DNA of 64,000 nt from an uncultured Clostridia bacterium (GTDB lineage Bacteria; Bacillota; Clostridia; Lachnospirales; Lachnospiraceae): contig CAOKDX010000016.1 in assembly GCA_948467395.1 (NCBI GenBank), positions 1-64,000 on the forward strand, given 5' to 3'. The first letter of the stretch is position 1. Each line of letters begins with the position of its first letter. This document shows positions 34,480 through 43,274 of this stretch, piece by piece. The translations under genes and the position numbers were made by a program. The notes beneath the pieces were generated by a model. The model searched no databases. It was not told the DNA's origin and saw only the letters and a program-made list of their open reading frames with translations.

Positions 34480-36399
34480 AGATCTTTCCTGATATTCCGT
34501 ATATTGTCCCTTCGTCCTCTTCTTCACCTCATACAGTGCCTCGTCCGCATGGTTCAACAGAATCGTTATGCTCTCATCCACTGCAGACGCACATGCAAAA
34601 CCGGCGGATGCGCTGATCACTGTCTCCTGCCGGTCTGACAGGGAAACCGTATTATCCCGCAGGGCGCGATAGAACTGATCCAGACAGTCTTCCACCTCAG
34701 ACACATCACGGCAGTGGTATATCATCATGCAGAACTCATCCCCTGAACGCCTGGCAGTGAGAAACCGGTCCTCCGGCATGGCTCCCAGGACCTCAGCAAA
34801 GCTCTTGAGATACTGGTCTCCCGTGTCGTGTCCATAGGTGTCATTGATGGATTTGAAGGAATCCAGATCCAGCATAACGGCCGCGCAGATCTCCCCCTCT
34901 GGCAGTCCCTTCAGCACCTGGGATGCCAGTTCACGGAAGTGTGGAAATTTAAACAGGCCGGTAAGCGGATCATGCGTGTTCTCATACTGCAGCTGAAGCT
35001 TCTGCAGCATATGCGTGCTGACATCTGTAATAACCCCCAGATTCCCCTCCGGAGTTTCTGACATATGAATGCGGACATACCTGGAATCGCTGATGCGGTA
35101 AATGTCCTCCTCCCCCGTTACGGGGGTATCCGTAATCCAGTGGATATAATCATCAAACATACTGGGATTCCGGCAGAGCTCCTCCGCCCGCCGGTGGGAA
35201 AGATCCAGAAGCTCTCTGAGTCCCGATGTGACAAATACACGGTCCACCCCGGTTTCATATTCAAAGGCGGCAAGCGGTATCCCGCTGACCTCAATAATAG
35301 ATGAGATGCGGTCAGAGAGACGGACGATACTCTTCACCATGGCGTTGATGCCGTGGCTCAGCTTGCGGAATTCCGGATTCCCCCCTACCTCCACCCGGGT
35401 ATCGAGGTTTCCCGCAGCAATGGCATCCATGCCGCCAAGGATCCGATGGATTCCGCATACCACCTTCTGCCGTACAAGATAATTCAGCAACAGAAGAACG
35501 GCGGCCTCGATCAGAAGCAGATAGAGAAGCGTAGTGAGCACACTGGTCCAGAGACTCTGAAGCATCTGACTTCTCGGTATCGTCCCACAGATCATCACAT
35601 TACCGTACTGCCGTCCCGCCACATACATAACGCTGCCGTTCTCCCCCTCCCGGTATACGCCCCCGTTGCAGTCCCTGAGCTTATCCAGCTGATAATAATC
35701 CGCGGTGAATTCCCTGTCCATGCCGCCGGAATGGCCCAGAATCTTTCCTGTTCCACAGTCCACGGCAAAAAATTCCTCTCCGGTATCGGTAGGAAATTTG
35801 GAAAAAATATATTCATATGTATTTCTTGACTGGGCCTGCATCTGGCGCACCGGTTCAAACCCGACCTGGACAACTCCCTTCTGCCCCTTCCGGGCCACCC
35901 CTACATATTTCATCATCTTTCCCTCCGCCGCATTGGGCTGCGGATCCTGGATCAGATAGGCATCTTCATCGCCCTTTTCCAGAATAGAGAGAAATTCCCT
36001 TGTCTGCTTATGATCTGCCATATCGATCCCGATATACTTGGATACAGATCCGGCCACAATAATCCCCTTCTCATCTATAACATGAAGCTCATCTACATTA
36101 AGAAGCTCTGCCAGATACTGCATCTCTGACACATTTGTGGAGATGCCCTTCTGGTGGTCCATAACATAGGTGGCGGCTTTCGCTCTTGTGAGGTAATCCG
36201 TATCCAGGTTTCGGTTAAGTTCATCCAATTCTTGACGATTATTCTCCATCGTGTGCATGACCTGCTCAGATTTCGTCAGAAAGGTACTCAACTGTCTGGA
36301 TTCGAGCGATCGCAGCGTAAATAGAAAATTGATCAATAAAATAAGAAAAATAGCGGATGTAACAATGGCAGCTGTATACTTAACAAAGGTCTTCTGCAT
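34465..36399 (-). CDS. Cache-HAMP-PAS-GGDEF diguanylate cyclase (SGDEF variant)
   Basis: A 644-residue membrane protein. Two helices (about 9-31 and 285-308) flank an outer dCache-like sensor. HAMP follows (about 310-365, RILGGMDAIAAGNLDTRV), then a PAS-like region (375-475) and a GGDEF domain with YENTHDPLTGLFKFPHF and NDTYGHDTGDQYL. The active-site loop reads RRSGDEF, so the first Gly of GGDEF is Ser. SGDEF variants can be active, but activity is uncertain. It lies upstream of the 7TM cyclase on the same strand, 153 nt apart. Confidence 0.85.
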   Translation of the reverse strand: MQKTFVKYTAAIVTSAIFLILLINFLFTLRSLESRQLSTFLTKSEQVMHTMENNRQELDELNRNLDTDYLTRAKAATYVMDHQKGISTNVSEMQYLAELLNVDELHVIDEKGIIVAGSVSKYIGIDMADHKQTREFLSILEKGDEDAYLIQDPQPNAAEGKMMKYVGVARKGQKGVVQVGFEPVRQMQAQSRNTYEYIFSKFPTDTGEEFFAVDCGTGKILGHSGGMDREFTADYYQLDKLRDCNGGVYREGENGSVMYVAGRQYGNVMICGTIPRSQMLQSLWTSVLTTLLYLLLIEAAVLLLLNYLVRQKVVCGIHRILGGMDAIAAGNLDTRVEVGGNPEFRKLSHGINAMVKSIVRLSDRISSIIEVSGIPLAAFEYETGVDRVFVTSGLRELLDLSHRRAEELCRNPSMFDDYIHWITDTPVTGEEDIYRISDSRYVRIHMSETPEGNLGVITDVSTHMLQKLQLQYENTHDPLTGLFKFPHFRELASQVLKGLPEGEICAAVMLDLDSFKSINDTYGHDTGDQYLKSFAEVLGAMPEDRFLTARRSGDEFCMMIYHCRDVSEVEDCLDQFYRALRDNTVSLSDRQETVISASAGFACASAVDESITILLNHADEALYEVKKRTKGQYTEYQERSAAPE

Positions 36400-36474
36400 C
36401 CGGATTACCTCCCTCTAAAATGGTTCGACCAATGATTATTATACCCTATCTTTGCGAATGCATGCCTCCCGTTT

Positions 36475-37779
36475 TTACAAAAAAACACCCTGAAATTTCG
36501 CATATATCATAATATGAAAAATTCCTCCCTCGCAATAGCACCCCAGACTGCCCCCGATCTTTTCGGAAAATGCCTGGGCGCTCTGCATGCCAAAGCCATG
36601 GGCGCTTCCCTTCCCGCTCTTCGGCAGTCCGCTGACGGAATCAAATTCCATCTCCTCCCCGTATTCATTTTCTACCTGAAGGAGAAGATAATCCTCCGCA
36701 CTGTGAAGCTTAATATGGATGAAGGATTTTTTATCCGCAAACTCCGTTACACAGTTCAGGGCATTTTCAAAAAGATTGGCCAATACGACTGCCAGCTCAC
36801 AGGAGCTGACCTGCTGGTTCTTTCCTGTCCGGATATCATGAGAGACCTGAACGCCGCGGTCATGCGCCTGCTCCAGCAGGTTGGAAAAAACCGTATTGAT
36901 GATCAGATCATCACAGTATTTCGTGATCCTGTTCTCATCCGTCACCTCATTGATATGATCCACGACTCTCCTGATCTCCGCATATTCCCCCTGATCGAGC
37001 AGAGAGCTTATCAATCCCGAGTAATGGCGCATATCGTGCCGGAGTATCTTCAGATTCTGCTCTGACTGCTCCACCAGACGATACTGATCCTCGAGACCGC
37101 TGATACAGGATTTATAGAGCACATTCTTCCAGTAAATATTTGTCTTCTGATATTCGCTTTCCATATAACGAAGCACGACAATGTACGAGACAAACATTGT
37201 TACGATGAAGATTATCGTTCCGGGAATATTGTCCGGATTGTCGTATAATGTATAGGGGAAAAAAGCAAGAAAGGTAAAACTGCAGTAAAAAAACACCGGA
37301 ATCAGGCAAAGTTCCCACCAGTTCGTCATATTCTCCCTGTCAAAATTCCTGAGCCATATGGCCCGGATCCGGAAGGACAATACGAGTAAGATAACGAGAT
37401 GAACGGCAAATCCGCCGGCGAGGGCTAACGCTGCATTTCCGGTATAGATGTGCAGAATGGAAGACGCTATACTGCCAGCAATGACATAATTGGATGAGCT
37501 GAGCCCCATAAAGAGTGCCTTGCTGTTCCTTCTGGCGCAGATAAAAACAGCGGTAAACTGTGTGATAAAGATCTGGACCAGCGTGACAACAAAATAGCAC
37601 ACCACACTGTCCGGATAGAGAAGGAGCTTCAGCTGGTCAAATAAACACAGCGCCGCGAAGGCGCCAAAACATATAACGGCGGTCTTCCGCCCGGAATATC
37701 GGTGTTTTGTAAATAAATATATAAACAGCAGCAGAAAGATGTGGCTGATCATATACGAAATATTTGAAAAATTGCTCAT
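36475..37779 (-). CDS. AgrC-like sensor histidine kinase (GHKL family)
   Basis: A 434-residue kinase with six or seven N-terminal membrane helices (about 8-205), a coiled linker, a phospho-acceptor helix LKILRHDMRHYSGLISSLL near residue 250 and a GHKL ATPase domain (NLFENALNCV N box, GSAHGFGMQSAQ G box). It lacks a classical D box. The layout is that of AgrC/VirS-type peptide or ligand sensors. Its response regulator gene lies upstream with a gap of 58 nt. No AgrB or AgrD gene is visible, so the signal is unknown. Confidence 0.88.
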   Translation of the reverse strand: MSNFSNISYMISHIFLLLFIYLFTKHRYSGRKTAVICFGAFAALCLFDQLKLLLYPDSVVCYFVVTLVQIFITQFTAVFICARRNSKALFMGLSSSNYVIAGSIASSILHIYTGNAALALAGGFAVHLVILLVLSFRIRAIWLRNFDRENMTNWWELCLIPVFFYCSFTFLAFFPYTLYDNPDNIPGTIIFIVTMFVSYIVVLRYMESEYQKTNIYWKNVLYKSCISGLEDQYRLVEQSEQNLKILRHDMRHYSGLISSLLDQGEYAEIRRVVDHINEVTDENRITKYCDDLIINTVFSNLLEQAHDRGVQVSHDIRTGKNQQVSSCELAVVLANLFENALNCVTEFADKKSFIHIKLHSAEDYLLLQVENEYGEEMEFDSVSGLPKSGKGSAHGFGMQSAQAFSEKIGGSLGCYCEGGIFHIMIYAKFQGVFL

Positions 37780-37837
37780 TTTATCCTCTTGTCCACGGTG
37801 GAAACTTTCGAGACGGGGTCAAATTGGCACCGTTATG

Positions 37838-38572
37838 CTATCTGTACTGTTCTGAAATATATACAAGATACTCTTTCTTGGCATCCGCTGCCCGTTTTCT
37901 GCTGATGGGGACACAGTCGCCGCATTCCATAATAATACTATCCCCCTTCAGTTTCCTGACATAACGCTTGTTCACCAGAAATGACTTGTGCACCTGCATA
38001 AAACTGCTGTCACTGATAAGCCCGCTGATCTCCTCATCAAAGGATCCCCGGATAAAGATGCTCCGGATCACCTCTCCCCCCACCAGATGGACCGCCAGAG
38101 TCCGGGAGACATTTTCGACATATTCAATACGGGAGTGCTGCACAGGCACAAGACCAGATCTCGTCCTGACCAGATACCGGGCGCCGCTGGATACCTCTGA
38201 ATAGGAGAAGGCGCAGTCCAGCGCCTCAAACAACTGGTCGTCCCGGAAGGGCTTCAGCAGATACCGCAGGGCATGCACATCATAGGCATCCATGGCGAAT
38301 TCATCCGAGGTAGTAATATAGATGATGCCCTTCTCACTGCCGCACCGTCGGAGCTTATTCCCAAGATCGATGCCGGATTTCTCCGGCATGATCATATCGA
38401 GAATATACAGATCCGCCAGTTCCTTTTCTTTTATCCTCCCATACAGCTGTAATGCGTCCGAGTATTTCTCCACCTGGATATCCCGGCTGGGATTTCTCTC
38501 ACAGTACCTTGCCAGTACCTCTTCAATCTTCATCAGATCCTCAATGCTGTCATCACAAATTACCACTTTCAT
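37838..38572 (-). CDS. LytTR response regulator (AgrA-like)
   Basis: A 244-residue regulator. The receiver domain (1-125) has the acidic pocket VVICDDS and the phospho-acceptor Asp in LYILDMIMPEKSGIDL near residue 58. The LytTR DNA-binding domain (about 140-240) has FMQVHKSFLVNKRYV and SRKRAADAKKEYL. It probably controls a small set of genes through direct repeats, driven by the downstream kinase. The GH43 gene ends about 33 nt from its 3' side in the order GH43 then regulator, so sugar genes could be a target, but no link is visible. Confidence 0.9.
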   Translation of the reverse strand: MKVVICDDSIEDLMKIEEVLARYCERNPSRDIQVEKYSDALQLYGRIKEKELADLYILDMIMPEKSGIDLGNKLRRCGSEKGIIYITTSDEFAMDAYDVHALRYLLKPFRDDQLFEALDCAFSYSEVSSGARYLVRTRSGLVPVQHSRIEYVENVSRTLAVHLVGGEVIRSIFIRGSFDEEISGLISDSSFMQVHKSFLVNKRYVRKLKGDSIIMECGDCVPISRKRAADAKKEYLVYISEQYR

Positions 38573-38605
38573 GGACTTTCCTCCCTGCCTGACAAAGCGA
38601 AGCTG

Positions 38606-39973
38606 CTACAATATCTCCCCAAGGCGTTTTGCCCAGAACGGCACCCCATCCTGCGACATCCCGCAGAGCGCTACCGTGGGCTGATTTCTCTCATGATCCC
38701 ATACTGCCGTGACAAACGCGGTTTCCCTGTGGGGTCCGTAGGTAATGGTCATCCTTCCATCCTCATAATGCCATTTTCCCTGAATGGAACAGCATTCATA
38801 ATAATCATCCCTGTCTTTCAGTTTCATGGGCACCGACGTCTGGATCCCCTGGGGAAGGCTGCACACCAGGTTGATGCGCTCATACCGTCCCTGCAATGCC
38901 TCCCTTGGAATCTCCTGTTCCACCTCCCCGCTGTAGGGTTCTGCGCTTACCACCGGCCAGCCCTCCTCCGTCCAATACATCTTTCGGACCTGCATCGTGG
39001 AGGGCTCTCCCTTAGTCACGAAATTTTTTTCCCGGATATGATATACAATATACCAACTGCCATCCCTGTCATGGAGGACAGAATTATGTCCCGGCGCCAT
39101 ATAGGACGTTGAATCACTCCAACAGTAGCCACAGAGCTGCATCAGCCCCACACTGTTGTCCGCATCGGTAATATCCGTCAAATCCCTCCCATGGAAATCC
39201 AGAAACGGACCAAGGATAGAACGGCTTCTGCCCACCCGTACCTGATAATCCATTTTCAGGGAACCATAGGATACAAATAGATAGTAATATCCCGTCTCGG
39301 GATTGTAGATCATATAAGGCCCCTCAACGCCAGTGCTGAGCCATGCCGGGCGTCTGGCCAGACATGTACCGATGCCTTCCTCCGCCGCCAGTCCAGTCTC
39401 TCTGTCCAGACGAAGAACATGACAGCCACCCCAGAAGGAGCCATATACCATATACATTTCCCCCGTGTCCACATCCGTGATGATATTGGCGTCTATGGCA
39501 TTTACCGGCAACCTGTCACTGGTCTTTAGCACAATCCCTCGGGGGACAAAGGGTCCCTCGGGAGAATCTGCCACTGCCAGAAAGATGCACGACTGTTGAA
39601 CCCCGAAAGTGGAATTTGAACAGTAGAGACGGTATTCGTCTCCCACCTTAACAATATCCGGCGCCCAGATATCCTTTCCCCCCGTCCAGTCCGAGGCTTC
39701 TTTTGGCGGGCTCTCCACAACCTTCCCCACCTTCTCCCAGTGGATCAGATCCCTTGAGCGCTGACAGATAGCGCCTGTGCCATATATGTAATAGTTACCG
39801 GAAACCTCATCCTGATAGATCGCCGGATCATGGGTGAGCCACAGTCCAATGGGCGAATCCGGCCTCATCTTCCCCCACAATTCCTTGAGGATTGATTTCG
39901 GCGGCTCCTTCGGCGGCTCTTCCGGGTATCGTATCTTAGTAGTCTTTTTTTCCACTCTTCTATCTCCATTCAT
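38606..39973 (-). CDS. GH43 family glycoside hydrolase, probably arabinan endo-1,5-alpha-L-arabinosidase
   Basis: A 455-residue five-bladed propeller enzyme without a signal peptide, hence probably cytoplasmic. The catalytic pattern of GH43 is seen: Asp in GLWLTHDPAIYQDE, the middle Asp in INAIDANIITD, and Glu in STGVEGPYMI. YMAPGHNSVLHD also fits arabinanases. It likely cleaves arabino-oligosaccharides taken up by the cell. araA lies upstream, separated by two strong hairpins, so they form an arabinose/arabinan unit. The start could be the ATG at 39973 or a GTG at 39955, which has GGAGA upstream. Confidence 0.88.
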   Translation of the reverse strand: MNGDRRVEKKTTKIRYPEEPPKEPPKSILKELWGKMRPDSPIGLWLTHDPAIYQDEVSGNYYIYGTGAICQRSRDLIHWEKVGKVVESPPKEASDWTGGKDIWAPDIVKVGDEYRLYCSNSTFGVQQSCIFLAVADSPEGPFVPRGIVLKTSDRLPVNAIDANIITDVDTGEMYMVYGSFWGGCHVLRLDRETGLAAEEGIGTCLARRPAWLSTGVEGPYMIYNPETGYYYLFVSYGSLKMDYQVRVGRSRSILGPFLDFHGRDLTDITDADNSVGLMQLCGYCWSDSTSYMAPGHNSVLHDRDGSWYIVYHIREKNFVTKGEPSTMQVRKMYWTEEGWPVVSAEPYSGEVEQEIPREALQGRYERINLVCSLPQGIQTSVPMKLKDRDDYYECCSIQGKWHYEDGRMTITYGPHRETAFVTAVWDHERNQPTVALCGMSQDGVPFWAKRLGEIL

Positions 39974-39995
39974 TTTCCATGCTATAAGCGGAAGA

Positions 39996-40049
39996 GGCGC
40001 AGGAACGCAACGTTCCTACGCCTATCCGTAACGGCGTTTCCCCGCCGTT
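39996..40049. repeat. Two stable hairpins between araA and the GH43 gene
   Basis: One hairpin (39996-40022) pairs GGCG and AGGAACG with CGTTCCT and CGCC around a CAA loop. The second (40030-40049) pairs AACGGCG with CGCCGTT. Neither has a T-tract on the minus strand. They may attenuate readthrough or protect the araA mRNA end. Confidence 0.6.
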
Positions 40050-40065
40050 CATTACAAATTTCGGT

Positions 40066-41562
40066 CTAGCGGTAAAATACCTCGCCAAGCATAAGATCGC
40101 GCTTAAAGTCGCGAATCTTCGTATCCTTATCAATATATACAGCTTCGATGCCCATAGCGGCAGCCCAGTCGCCCATCTGATCTGCAGTGAGGTCATAGGA
40201 GAATGCCGTGTGGTGCGCGCCGCCTGCCAGGATCCATGCCTCAGCACCGGTATACAGATCCGGCTCCGGTTTCCAGAAAGCAGTAGCCACCGGAAGCTTC
40301 GGCATATCCTTCTCTGTCTTCCTGCACTCAACATCATTGATGATAAGGCGGAAACGGTTGCCCAGATCAATGAGGGAGGTAGCGATACCATGTCCCTCCT
40401 TCGCCGTAAACACAAGACGGGTCGGATCCTCTCTGTCGCCCATGGAAAGCGGCTGGCACTTAATGCTGATGGGACCATCTGCAATGCTTGGGCAGATCTC
40501 CAGCATATGAGCCTGAAGGATGCCCTCCTTGCCCTTCACCATATTGTATGTGTAATCCTCCAGCATGGAAGTACCCTTCGCATCTTTCATTCCCGCTGTC
40601 ATAATCTTCATCAGGCGCACCATGGCTGCCACCTTCCAGTCGCCCTCGGCACCAAAGCCGTATCCCTTTTCCTCCAGTCTCTGGATAGCCAGGCCGGGAA
40701 GCTGTTTTAAGGCACCCAGATCACCAAAATGAGTTACGATAGCCTGATAATTCTTCTCCTGCAGGAAACGCTCGAAACCAATCTCAATCTGAGCCTGCAC
40801 AGCCACATGTTTCTTAAATTCTTCCGGATCCCTTCCCTCCAGAAGAATATCATACTTCTCATAGTACTCATCCACCAGCGCATTGGTGTCCGAAGCGGAT
40901 ACCGAAGCGACGCAGTCTGCAATTTCATTTACCGGATAGGCGTCAATCTCCCATCCAAATTTGATCTGAGCCTCTACCTTATCGCCCTCTGTCACCGCCA
41001 CATTGCGCATATTGTCTGCCACACGCATCACGCGGATATGGCTGCTCTCCATAATACCCACTGCCGTCCGCATCCAGGAAGCGATCTTTTTCTGTACGAT
41101 CTCATCGCTCCAGTGTCCAACGACAACCTTGCGCTCCATGCGCATACGGCTTACAATATGACCATATTCACGGTCTCCGTGTGCCGCCTGGTTCTCATTC
41201 ATGAAGTCCATATCGATGGTATCATACGGAAGCTCCTCGTTGAACTGGGTATGTAAGTGCAGAAGCGGTTTTCTGTATTCCTGAAGTCCGAGAATCCATG
41301 ATTTCGCTGGTGAAAAGGTGTGCATCCATGTGATAACACCTGCACAGTTGTCATCTGCGTTCGCCTCATTAAATGTCTTACGGATCAGTTCGTTTGTAAT
41401 CAGTGTCGGTTTCCAGATCACTTCATATGGGAGCAGTCCTGACTGGTTCAGGGCCTCCACCATTTTCTTGGAATGCTCTGCTACATTAGCAAGGCACTCA
41501 TCACCGTATAAATCCTGTGAACCGGTGCAAAACCAAAATTTGTAATCTTTTGATAATAACAT
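40066..41562 (-). CDS. araA: L-arabinose isomerase
   Basis: A 498-residue enzyme that interconverts L-arabinose and L-ribulose and needs Mn2+. It matches AraA over its full length: FWFCTGSQDLYGDECL, the central GVITWMHTFSPAKSWI and LHTQFNEELPYDTIDMDFMN, and the metal-site region GFGAEGDWKVAA. Usual length is about 500. It has its own promoter and AAAGGAGGAACG before the ATG. araB and araD are absent from the window, so the next steps must be encoded elsewhere. Confidence 0.96.
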   Translation of the reverse strand: MLLSKDYKFWFCTGSQDLYGDECLANVAEHSKKMVEALNQSGLLPYEVIWKPTLITNELIRKTFNEANADDNCAGVITWMHTFSPAKSWILGLQEYRKPLLHLHTQFNEELPYDTIDMDFMNENQAAHGDREYGHIVSRMRMERKVVVGHWSDEIVQKKIASWMRTAVGIMESSHIRVMRVADNMRNVAVTEGDKVEAQIKFGWEIDAYPVNEIADCVASVSASDTNALVDEYYEKYDILLEGRDPEEFKKHVAVQAQIEIGFERFLQEKNYQAIVTHFGDLGALKQLPGLAIQRLEEKGYGFGAEGDWKVAAMVRLMKIMTAGMKDAKGTSMLEDYTYNMVKGKEGILQAHMLEICPSIADGPISIKCQPLSMGDREDPTRLVFTAKEGHGIATSLIDLGNRFRLIINDVECRKTEKDMPKLPVATAFWKPEPDLYTGAEAWILAGGAHHTAFSYDLTADQMGDWAAAMGIEAVYIDKDTKIRDFKRDLMLGEVFYR

Positions 41563-41616
41563 TTCGTTCCTCCTTTTTACCAGGGAGAATCCTGTTCCCT
41601 GTTATAATTTACTTTT

Positions 41617-41646
41617 ATTATACATCCTTTCTAGGTGTCATTACAA
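41617..41646 (-). promoter_or_regulatory. Promoter of araA
   Basis: TTGTAA (41641-41646) and TATAAT (41617-41622) are separated by 18 nt. A downstream inverted repeat (CAGGGA/TCCCTG, 41581-41601) could be an operator or leader hairpin. Confidence 0.7.
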
Positions 41647-41668
41647 GAGATTTTTTAGAAAATATTTA

Positions 41669-41708
41669 AGCCATGACAGACACAGCGATACCGTGTCCTG
41701 TCATGGCT
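41669..41708. terminator. Terminator after the alarmone synthetase operon
   Basis: Long stem AGCCATGACAG with CTGTCATGGCT plus inner GTGTC pairing (41669-41683 with 41693-41708). The minus-strand tail is TTAAATATTTTC. Confidence 0.75.
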
Positions 41709-41713
41709 CCAGC

Positions 41714-41902
41714 CTATTTTTTCTCTCTTACAAATGGCGGTTCGTAGTCATAGACATCCTGATAGGACTCCCGTTCTGCCTCGCTTGCCGGGGCTCTGTA
41801 CATAATGCCGGTACAGTCCGTCGTTGAGCAGGAATTCAGATTGTCTATGCCCTCACCGAATTCAAATTCATGATAATCGGTCTTCTTTTTGTCCGTCTCC
41901 AC
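41714..41902 (-). CDS. Small acidic protein of unknown function
   Basis: A 62-residue protein, not recognised. It is acidic, with a SCSTTDCTG cysteine pair in the middle, and no membrane segment. I place the start at GTG 41902 because GGAGGG lies 7 nt upstream; the ATG at 41917 overlaps that site. It follows the alarmone synthetase by about 55 nt and precedes the terminator, so it is probably the last gene of that operon. Confidence 0.5.
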   Translation of the reverse strand: METDKKKTDYHEFEFGEGIDNLNSCSTTDCTGIMYRAPASEAERESYQDVYDYEPPFVREKK

Positions 41903-41957
41903 TTTACATCCCTCCATTCCTGTTTCTTGGGATTAGTATCGTCAGACAATAAAATTC

Positions 41958-42644
41958 TTATTCATCCAGTTCGCCCCGGATGGCCTGCATCCTCCGATCC
42001 AGCGACGCGCTGATATCGGCACAATCCCGCAGCTCGGCCCGGAGCCTGGCATTGTCCTGTCCTTTTTTATAATAAATGCGGTGCTCCAGGCTCGCCCAAA
42101 AGTCCATGGCAATGGTACGGAGCTGCACCTCAACCTTCATCATCCTCTTCTCATCGTGGAGATAGATCGGTGTCTGCACGATGAGATGAAGGCTCCGGTA
42201 ACCATTTTCCTTCGGGTTCTCTATGTAATCCTTCTTCTTGAGCAGGGTAATGTCATCCTGCGCCAGCAGATAGTCGCTGAGAAGATAAATATCATCTGAG
42301 AATGCACAGACCACCCTTACGCCGGCAATATCATGAAGCTCCTCTTCAATGATCCTTGCGCTGAAAGGTAAGTTCTTTCGCTGCAGCTTCTCGATGATAC
42401 TCTCTGGGGATTTGAGCCTTGATTTAATAGTCTCAATCGGATTTCGGTCATAGGTAAGGGAAAATTCCCTGTTCAGCACGTTGAACTTTGTCTCCACTTC
42501 CATAATGGCACATCTGTAATATGTCATAAGGGCGCGAAACGCCTCTCCCTCCTCCAGAATCATCCCCATGGCGTCATTGCCCAGAAGCCGCTCTACAAAG
42601 CTCTCATCCAGATGGATTCCATCCGCTGCCTTATCCTTCTCCAC
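41958..42644 (-). CDS. Small alarmone synthetase (RelP/RelQ-like (p)ppGpp synthetase)
   Basis: A 228-residue single-domain synthetase of the RelA/SpoT superfamily, which transfers pyrophosphate from ATP to GDP or GTP. The core has IAGVRVVCAFSDDIY, DYIENPKENGYRSLHLIV and VEVQLRTIAMDFWASLEH, very like Bacillus YjbM and YwaC. There is no hydrolase, TGS or ACT domain. The start is GTG with AGGAGG upstream, and the gene follows an AbiEi-like gene by 14 nt. It is probably a housekeeping stress synthetase, but the pairing with an antitoxin-like gene leaves a toxin role open. Confidence 0.9.
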   Translation of the reverse strand: MEKDKAADGIHLDESFVERLLGNDAMGMILEEGEAFRALMTYYRCAIMEVETKFNVLNREFSLTYDRNPIETIKSRLKSPESIIEKLQRKNLPFSARIIEEELHDIAGVRVVCAFSDDIYLLSDYLLAQDDITLLKKKDYIENPKENGYRSLHLIVQTPIYLHDEKRMMKVEVQLRTIAMDFWASLEHRIYYKKGQDNARLRAELRDCADISASLDRRMQAIRGELDE

Positions 42645-42658
42645 GGTAGCTCCTCCTG

Positions 42659-43264
42659 TTACTCTTCCATATATTCTCTGACAATCTTGCCAAAGCGCAT
42701 GCGGTCCGCATACTCCAGCAGATGTTTTGGTTTCTTCTTCCTGGAATTTTTGTAGTTGTCCACTACGAGCTGCACCATATCATGGCCGATTTCCTTCTCA
42801 AGGCGGATGCAGTCGCAGACACTACGGTCCAGATCGTATACCCGGATCACACCAGAGGGGGTCTTCTTCTCTATAATGTCATCGGAGAAAGCATGTACGG
42901 AAAAATAATGCCGGGAAACCGGAAATGTCAGCTTCATGCCGCCGCGGTCTGTCCGGGCAGTGGCGACATAGAGCCGGTCCGGCTCCTCCTGCAGCAATCC
43001 ATGGTAATAGCAGGCGCTGAGAGCACAGATCACTGCCTTGGGATTTGTCATACATGCCTCGATCATCTTATAATTCTTCGGCTTTTTCTTCCCTGGCATC
43101 AGGTTCCAGTAATTTCCGTGAGAGATCCGTTCAATCTTTCCATCCTGCAGCATGGAACGGATCTGGATCGTAGTGATCTTATTTGCAAGGAGCTCTCTGG
43201 CAGGAAGATAACCGCCGGCTTCATCAAATAGTGCATTTACTTTGTCGTATGTTCTCTTTAACAT
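42659..43264 (-). CDS. AbiEi-like antitoxin/transcription regulator homologue
   Basis: A 201-residue protein like the AbiEi antitoxins of type IV toxin-antitoxin systems. It has an N-terminal winged helix (1-60; YLPARELLANKITTIQIRSML, IERISHGNYW) and a C-terminal domain with ICALSACYYHGLL and VYDLDRSVCDCIR. In AbiE systems it represses its own operon, and the partner is the nucleotidyltransferase AbiEii. No AbiEii gene is present. Instead a (p)ppGpp synthetase gene follows after 14 nt. AAGGAGGG precedes the ATG, 10 nt after the transglutaminase stop. Confidence 0.8.
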   Translation of the reverse strand: MLKRTYDKVNALFDEAGGYLPARELLANKITTIQIRSMLQDGKIERISHGNYWNLMPGKKKPKNYKMIEACMTNPKAVICALSACYYHGLLQEEPDRLYVATARTDRGGMKLTFPVSRHYFSVHAFSDDIIEKKTPSGVIRVYDLDRSVCDCIRLEKEIGHDMVQLVVDNYKNSRKKKPKHLLEYADRMRFGKIVREYMEE

Positions 43265-43274
43265 GTTGCCCTCC

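Noticed and set aside
36475..38572. A full Agr quorum-sensing system
   Set aside because: Only the kinase and regulator are present; no AgrB protease or AgrD peptide gene could be found around them, including in the 58-nt gap.
42659..43264. A complete AbiE toxin-antitoxin pair
   Set aside because: No AbiEii nucleotidyltransferase gene lies on either side.
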